64,000 nt of DNA, from positions 40,345-104,344 of the forward strand of contig JBGSNZ010000024.1 in the NCBI GenBank assembly GCA_041739345.1, given 5' to 3'. The notes under the pieces are model-generated. The model saw only the letters and a list, made by a program, of their open reading frames with translations. It was not told where the DNA came from and made no database searches. Made by a program: the position numbers and the translations under genes. The stretch's first letter is position 1. The number at the start of each line of letters is the position of its first letter. The stretch comes from DIGJ01 sp041739345. GTDB taxonomy: Bacteria; Bacillota; Clostridia; Lachnospirales; Lachnospiraceae. This document shows positions 59,873-64,000 of the stretch, piece by piece.

Positions 59873-60787
59873 ATGTTAGATGTATGTTTATTAGGAACAG
59901 GAGGTATGATGCCGCTCCCAGGGAGATGGCTTACTTCACTTATGACTCGCTTGAATGGAAGTAGTCTTTTAATTGATTGTGGAGAGGGAACGCAGATTGC
60001 AATCAAAGAGAAAGGATGGAGTTTTAATCCAATTGATATAATCTGTTTTACCCATTATCATGCAGACCACATTAGTGGTTTGCCGGGATTATTACTTTCT
60101 ATGGGAAATGCAGATCGAAGCGAACCAGTAACACTGATCGGACCAAAAGGACTCGAAAGAATAGTAAATTCACTTCGCGTGATCGCACCTGAGTTGCCGT
60201 TTCAAATTCAATTTATTGAAATAGATGGTACTTTTCAAGAAATTAGTATTAATGATTATATAATAAAAGCATTCAAAGTAAACCATAATGTGGTATGCTA
60301 TGGATATAATATAGAAGTTGCAAGAGCTGGAAGATTTATGTCGGAAAAAGCGGCGGAGAATGAAGTGCCAAGAATGGCATGGAATCGGCTACAAAAAGGG
60401 GAAACCGTTACACTAGATGGAAGAACCTACACCCAAGACATGGTACTTGGTCCTAAGAGAAAAGGAATTAAAATTACTTATTGTACGGATACAAGACCAG
60501 TAAAAGCAATTGCAGAAAATGCTAATAAGGCAGATTTGTTTATATGCGAAGGCATGTATGGGGAACCAGAAAAGGCTGCAAAAGCAAAAGAATATAAGCA
60601 TATGACATTTTATGAGGCCGCACAGTTAGCCAAAAAGTCGGAAGTCACAGAAATGTGGCTGACACATTTTAGTCCATCTTTAATAAAACCAGATATTTTC
60701 TTACGAGATACACGCAAGATATATGATAATACCAAAATAGGAAAAGACGGAAAAAGCGTAACATTGGATTTCTCGAAAGAGGAATAA
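59873..60787 (+). CDS. rnz: Ribonuclease Z
   Basis: This 304-residue metallo-beta-lactamase-fold nuclease cuts the 3' trailer from tRNA precursors that lack an encoded CCA. Motifs include LLGTGGMMPLPGRWLTS, the zinc-binding FTHYHADHISGLPG (HxHxDH), CYGYNIEVARAGRF near the flexible arm, CTDTRP with the bridging Asp and WLTHFSPS with the final His. The two tRNA-Ser genes in this window have no encoded CCA, consistent with a need for this enzyme. AAAGGAAAT precedes the ATG. Confidence 0.96.
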   Translation: MLDVCLLGTGGMMPLPGRWLTSLMTRLNGSSLLIDCGEGTQIAIKEKGWSFNPIDIICFTHYHADHISGLPGLLLSMGNADRSEPVTLIGPKGLERIVNSLRVIAPELPFQIQFIEIDGTFQEISINDYIIKAFKVNHNVVCYGYNIEVARAGRFMSEKAAENEVPRMAWNRLQKGETVTLDGRTYTQDMVLGPKRKGIKITYCTDTRPVKAIAENANKADLFICEGMYGEPEKAAKAKEYKHMTFYEAAQLAKKSEVTEMWLTHFSPSLIKPDIFLRDTRKIYDNTKIGKDGKSVTLDFSKEE

Positions 60788-60805
60788 TGTCAAAGGGGGA
60801 GTTGT

Positions 60806-61399
60806 ATGAAAAAGACTCATAGAACAGTAGTGTTTACAATTGTAACAATGTCTATTTTGGCAATACTTATTATATGGAGTTTTTACAATATAACAATGAA
60901 AGGACAGTCCCAAGGCGATGAAATACCAAAGACAGAAGTTGAAAAATTAGTTAAGAAGGACATTGAAGGAAACTATCCTGGGACGCCAAGAGAAGTATTA
61001 AAGCTATATTGTAGAATTACGCAGTGCTTGTATAACGATGAGATGACAGAAGAACAATTTGAACAACTAGCCGATCAACTTCGGCTTCTTTTTGACGATG
61101 AACTATTGGAAAATAATGAGAATGAATTGTATAAGAAGAATTTGTCTACTGATATAATGTCATATCATGAAAATGAAGAACGAATTAGTAGTTACGATGT
61201 GCAGCTTGATAGTGCAACGAAATATGGAACAATTAAGAAAGAAAAATATGCAACACTTAAAGTTTCATTACTCATTCAAAAATCAGGAAGTAATAAAGGC
61301 TTAACAAAAATATATGAGGAGTTTTTGCTTCGTAAAAGTAAAGATGGAAAGTGGAAGATACTCAATTGGCAATTAGCAAGTGGTGAAGATTTAGAATAA
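60806..61399 (+). CDS. Membrane-anchored protein of unknown function
   Basis: This 197-residue protein has one N-terminal membrane segment (TVVFTIVTMSILAILIIWSF, about residues 8-27), then a Glu/Lys-rich extracytoplasmic part with TPREVLKLYCRITQCLYN and a final KDGKWKILNWQLAS. The last part resembles small NTF2-like or lipoprotein-type sensor folds, but that is only an impression. GGGGGAG precedes the ATG. It lies between rnz and tsaD in a housekeeping run. A 33-base tandem duplication starts inside its last codons. Confidence 0.75.
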   Translation: MKKTHRTVVFTIVTMSILAILIIWSFYNITMKGQSQGDEIPKTEVEKLVKKDIEGNYPGTPREVLKLYCRITQCLYNDEMTEEQFEQLADQLRLLFDDELLENNENELYKKNLSTDIMSYHENEERISSYDVQLDSATKYGTIKKEKYATLKVSLLIQKSGSNKGLTKIYEEFLLRKSKDGKWKILNWQLASGEDLE

Positions 61400-61449
61400 A
61401 GAAATATTTAGAGTAGAGAAGATTTAAAATAAAGAATATTTAGAGTGGA
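61385..61449 (+). repeat. Two-copy 32-33 bp tandem duplication over a stop codon
   Basis: GAAGATTTAGAATAAAGAAA... (61385-61417) is followed by GAAGATTTAAAATAAAGAAT... (61418-61449), with a third partial AAGATTTATAATAG after it. The first copy covers the end of the upstream gene. Confidence 0.75.
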
Positions 61450-61480
61450 AAGATTTATAATAGAAAAGATAGGTGTAAGA

Positions 61481-62506
61481 ATGGAAAAAGATATATTAAT
61501 ATTAGGAATTGAAAGTTCATGTGATGAAACAGCTGCATCGGTTGTTAAGAATGGACGTACTGTGTTATCAAATGTAATCTCATCTCAAATCGAGCTTCAT
61601 AAATTATATGGAGGGGTTGTTCCTGAAATTGCTTCGAGAAAGCATATAGAAAAAATTAATCAGGTGATTGAAGAGGCATTAGCAGAAGCAGAAGTTTCAC
61701 TAGAAGATATAGATGCGATTGCTGTTACATATGGACCGGGATTGGTGGGCGCGCTATTGGTAGGAGTTGCAGAAGCAAAAGCTATTAGTTATGCGGCGAA
61801 CATACCATTAGTAGGAGTGCACCACATTGAAGGACATGTATCTGCAAATTATATTGAACACCTAGAATTAGAGCCCCCATTTTTGTGCCTAATTGTATCC
61901 GGCGGTCATACGCATCTTGTACTAGTTAAAGATTATGGAAAATATGAAATCATCGGAAGAACCCGAGATGATGCAGCTGGTGAAGCCTTTGATAAGGTGG
62001 CCCGTGCAATTGGATTGGGTTATCCTGGTGGACCTAAAATTGATAAATTAGCGAAAGAAGGAAATAAAGGTGCAATCAAATTTCCTCGAGCCCAGGTAAA
62101 TGGTGCAGAATTTGATTTTAGCTTTAGTGGCGTTAAATCTGCTGTATTAAACCATATCAACGGCTGTAGAATGAAAGGGGAAGAAATCATTCCTGCAGAC
62201 ATAGCAGCGGCATTTCAAGACTCTGTAGTTGATGTATTAGTAAACAAGACAATGCAAGCTGCAAAAGAATATAAAATGAATAAAGTAGCACTTGCAGGTG
62301 GAGTTGCATCCAATTCTGCACTTCGAGAAGGAATGAAGGCTGCCTGTGAAAAGAACAATCTAAGTCTTTATTATCCATCGCCTATATTTTGTACCGATAA
62401 CGCTGCAATGATTGGTGTAGCTGGTTACTATGAGTATATAAATGGAACAAGGCATGGACTTGATTTAAATGCAGTGCCAAATTTAAAAATTGGACAAAGA
62501 ATTTAA
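61481..62506 (+). CDS. tsaD: tRNA t6A synthase TsaD
   Basis: TsaD transfers the threonylcarbamoyl group to adenine 37 of tRNA, with TsaB and TsaE. The 341-residue protein starts ILGIESSCDETAASVV, has YGGVVPEIASRKHIE, the metal-binding VHHIEGH with His115 and His119, SGGHTHLVLV, the GEAFDKVARAIGLGYPGGP motif and ALAGGVASNSALRE. The start is ATG 61481; the longer frame from 61445 adds 12 residues without a family match. It is separate from tsaE-tsaB by about 2.3 kb, which is common. Confidence 0.97.
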   Translation: MEKDILILGIESSCDETAASVVKNGRTVLSNVISSQIELHKLYGGVVPEIASRKHIEKINQVIEEALAEAEVSLEDIDAIAVTYGPGLVGALLVGVAEAKAISYAANIPLVGVHHIEGHVSANYIEHLELEPPFLCLIVSGGHTHLVLVKDYGKYEIIGRTRDDAAGEAFDKVARAIGLGYPGGPKIDKLAKEGNKGAIKFPRAQVNGAEFDFSFSGVKSAVLNHINGCRMKGEEIIPADIAAAFQDSVVDVLVNKTMQAAKEYKMNKVALAGGVASNSALREGMKAACEKNNLSLYYPSPIFCTDNAAMIGVAGYYEYINGTRHGLDLNAVPNLKIGQRI

Positions 62507-62550
62507 CTAAAACTACGTACTTGAACAATTAGGGAAGTCGGTATCAAAAT

Positions 62551-63231
62551 ATGAAGACTACAGCAATTATTCTGGCGGCAGGAAAAGGTAAAAGAATGCA
62601 GTCCGAAATACCTAAGCAGTATTTAGAAATTTGTAATAAACCAATTTTATATTATTCGATTAAAGCATTTGAGGATAGCTGTATCAACGAAATTATTCTT
62701 GTGACATCAAACAATGAAATACAATACTGTCAGGAAGAGATTGTAAATAAGTTTGGCTTTAAGAAAGTAATTAATATTGTAGCAGGTGGAAACGAACGCT
62801 ATGATTCAGTATATAATGGGTTAATTGCATCAAAAGAAACAGACTATGTATTTATTCATGACGGAGCAAGGCCATTTATTACGCAAGCTGAAATAGAAAC
62901 ACTTCTATTAGAAGTAAAGAAGTGGGATGCCTGCGTTGCAGGAATGCCGGTAAAGGATACGATAAAGATTGTTAACGAAAAAAATCAAGTGATCGAAACA
63001 CCAAATCGAGATAACGTGTGGCTAGTGCAGACGCCACAGGTATTTTCCTATTCTTTGATTAGAAATGCTTATGACATATTAATGAGCAATGAAGTAAAAG
63101 AAGTAACAGATGATGCAATGGTTTTGGAAAAGTATGGTAAGCACTCTATTCAATTAGTAAAGACGAGCTATCGTAATATAAAGATTACTACTTCTGAGGA
63201 TATTCTAATTGCCGAAACCTTATTGCAGTAA
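62551..63231 (+). CDS. ispD: 2-C-methyl-D-erythritol 4-phosphate cytidylyltransferase
   Basis: IspD activates methylerythritol phosphate with CTP in the non-mevalonate isoprenoid pathway. The 226-residue protein has ILAAGKGKRMQSEIPKQYLE at the start, FIHDGARPFIT, AGMPVKDTIKIV and VWLVQTPQVFSY, all matching IspD. It is related to the TarI-like gene at 50568, but AAGKGKRM and VKDTIK match IspD better, while TarI has LAGGIGSRM and TDTIV. No ispF is fused or adjacent. Start ATG 62551 has a modest AGGGAAG upstream. Confidence 0.93.
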   Translation: MKTTAIILAAGKGKRMQSEIPKQYLEICNKPILYYSIKAFEDSCINEIILVTSNNEIQYCQEEIVNKFGFKKVINIVAGGNERYDSVYNGLIASKETDYVFIHDGARPFITQAEIETLLLEVKKWDACVAGMPVKDTIKIVNEKNQVIETPNRDNVWLVQTPQVFSYSLIRNAYDILMSNEVKEVTDDAMVLEKYGKHSIQLVKTSYRNIKITTSEDILIAETLLQ

Positions 63232-63354
63232 TATTCTATTATTTATAGAAGGGTTAGCACAAGAAATATTCATGCTTATATATTCGTCAAAACACATTAG
63301 AGAAACAAGGATTGAAACTGTATATATTTTGTACAAAATTTATACAAAAAGTTA

Positions 63355-63383
63355 TTGACAGATGCTTATCAGAATGATATACT
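63355..63383 (+). promoter_or_regulatory. Promoter for the tRNA-Ser genes
   Basis: TTGACA (63355-63360), 17 bases, TATACT (63378-63383), 15 bases before the first tRNA. The 123 bases before it hold nothing else that I recognise. Confidence 0.92.
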
Positions 63384-63398
63384 AGCTAAGCAATGTAA

Positions 63399-63484
63399 GG
63401 AGAGGTGTCCGAGTGGTTTAAGGAGCCAGTCTTGAAAACTGGTGACTTCGTAAGGGGCCGTGGGTTCGAATCCCACCTTCTCCG
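63399..63484 (+). tRNA. tRNA-Ser (UGA)
   Basis: An 86-base type II tRNA with acceptor stem GGAGAGG/CTTCTCC, discriminator G, anticodon TGA at 63433-63435 in loop CTTGAAA, a long variable arm and T loop GTTCGAATC. CCA is not encoded, so the end is made by RNase Z and CCA addition. Confidence 0.97.
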
Positions 63485-63489
63485 TTAAT

Positions 63490-63520
63490 ATAAAACCACC
63501 ATAACCTTGGTGGTTTTATT
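63490..63520 (+). terminator. Weak hairpin terminator after the first tRNA
   Basis: ATAAAACCACC (63490-63500) pairs with GGTGGTTTTAT (63509-63519). The T run is short, so read-through to the second tRNA is likely. Confidence 0.6.
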
Positions 63521-63558
63521 GATGAAAACAATGCAAACTGAAGAGTTTCAGGCAAATT

Positions 63559-63647
63559 GGAGAAGTACCCAAGTGGCTGAAGGGACACCCCTGGAAAGGG
63601 TGCAGGTCGTTAATAGCGGCGCGAGGGTTCAAATCCCTCCTTCTCCG
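63559..63647 (+). tRNA. tRNA-Ser (GGA)
   Basis: An 89-base type II tRNA with acceptor GGAGAAG/CTTCTCC, discriminator G, anticodon GGA at 63593-63595 in loop CTGGAAA, a long variable arm and T loop GTTCAAATC. CCA is not encoded. Confidence 0.97.
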
Positions 63648-63676
63648 TTTTCAAATTGTTTCAAACAATTTGAAAA
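63648..63676 (+). terminator. Perfect hairpin after the second tRNA
   Basis: TTTTCAAATTGTTT (63648-63661) and AAACAATTTGAAAA (63663-63676) flank one base. No T run follows, so it may be an RNA-processing element as much as a terminator. Confidence 0.55.
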
Positions 63677-63691
63677 ACTTATAAAAAAGTG

Positions 63692-63720
63692 TTGACAAGC
63701 ATAACAAAGCATGTTAAACT
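63692..63720 (+). promoter_or_regulatory. rRNA operon promoter
   Basis: TTGACA (63692-63697), 17 bases, TAAACT (63715-63720) with an extended TG. It is the last promoter before 16S rRNA and sits about 220 bases ahead of it. Confidence 0.85.
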
Positions 63721-63941
63721 AACTAAGCTGACTTCGAGAGAAGAAACAGCGAAGAACCTTGATAATTGAACAGTGAAACAACCTTGAAAATTCTAAGAGA
63801 ATTTCAAATGAACGAAAGTTCAAAAATGAACAATATAGATTGTTCACGGACGCATCAGCGAGTAATCAATGATGTACCCAAACAACAGTAAAAAACGTAA
63901 GGATAATTAGCCAAGCTAATTTCTGAACGGAGATTAAACTT
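63721..63941 (+). other. rRNA leader region
   Basis: This untranslated leader between promoter and 16S contains CTTGATAATTGAACAGTG (about 63759), which resembles the antitermination-type leader of clostridial rrn operons. Short inverted segments such as TGAACGAAAGTTCA (63808-63821), TGAACAATATAGATTGTTCA and TTAGCCAAGCTAA could take part in processing. No gene is present. Confidence 0.6.

Positions 63942-64000
<59 letters not shown>

Noticed and set aside
63507..63695. 62-codon frame over the second tRNA-Ser
   Set aside because: It lies across a well-formed tRNA gene and has no ribosome site.

Overview
The window is AT-rich (genes visually around a third G+C), densely packed and mostly on the + strand. 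Several features point to an anaerobic Gram-positive bacterium of the Clostridia, most likely a Lachnospiraceae-type fibre degrader: pyruvate:ferredoxin oxidoreductase, S-layer homology (SLH) proteins, a YesM/YesN-regulated sugar ABC locus, a leucine T-box and strong consensus sigma-A promoters. The species cannot be fixed from the sequence alone.

Layout. 1-1674: 3' part of nifJ. 1865-9591: an SLH protein, a MacA/MacB-like three-gene exporter and an OmpR-type two-component system, closely spaced. 9625-13080: an M20-type amidase, greA and lysS. 13295-17890: a giant secreted multidomain protein. 18056-29301: a beta-glucan utilisation locus with a secreted GH5 on the minus strand, a YesM/YesN sensor pair, a solute-binding lipoprotein, two permeases, a cytoplasmic GH5 and a GH30. 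29592-41154: an accessory region with a MalT-like LuxR regulator, two large SLH proteins that share a duplicated C-terminal module, a second unusual regulator, and several gene remnants (a GH5 tail, a LytTR tail, a truncated VOC-like gene). 41300-45097: two membrane proteins, cdaA, cdaR (ybbR) and an HPr-like gene. 45099-47141: T-box-controlled leuA. 47205-55552: a cell-wall polymer cluster (pyruvyltransferase family, TagF-like, TarI, TarJ, TagG, TagH, TagD, TagF-like). 55575-63231: an HTH-Panacea protein, MgtC, and a housekeeping run including tsaE-tsaB-rimI, rnz, tsaD and ispD. 63399-64000: two tRNA-Ser genes and the start of an rrn operon.

How the parts may work together. The GH5/GH30 locus looks like a full sense-transport-hydrolyse system for a beta-glucan. 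SLH proteins attach to secondary cell-wall polymers, and the window encodes both three SLH proteins and a teichoic-acid-like polymer pathway headed by a pyruvyltransferase-family gene.

The most interesting new signal is a 23-bp motif found three times, at 13198, 29486 and 32139. Each copy lies exactly 20 bp before a -10-like hexamer, in front of the giant secreted protein, the MalT-like regulator itself and an SLH protein. This suggests a small, autoregulated cell-surface regulon controlled by that regulator.
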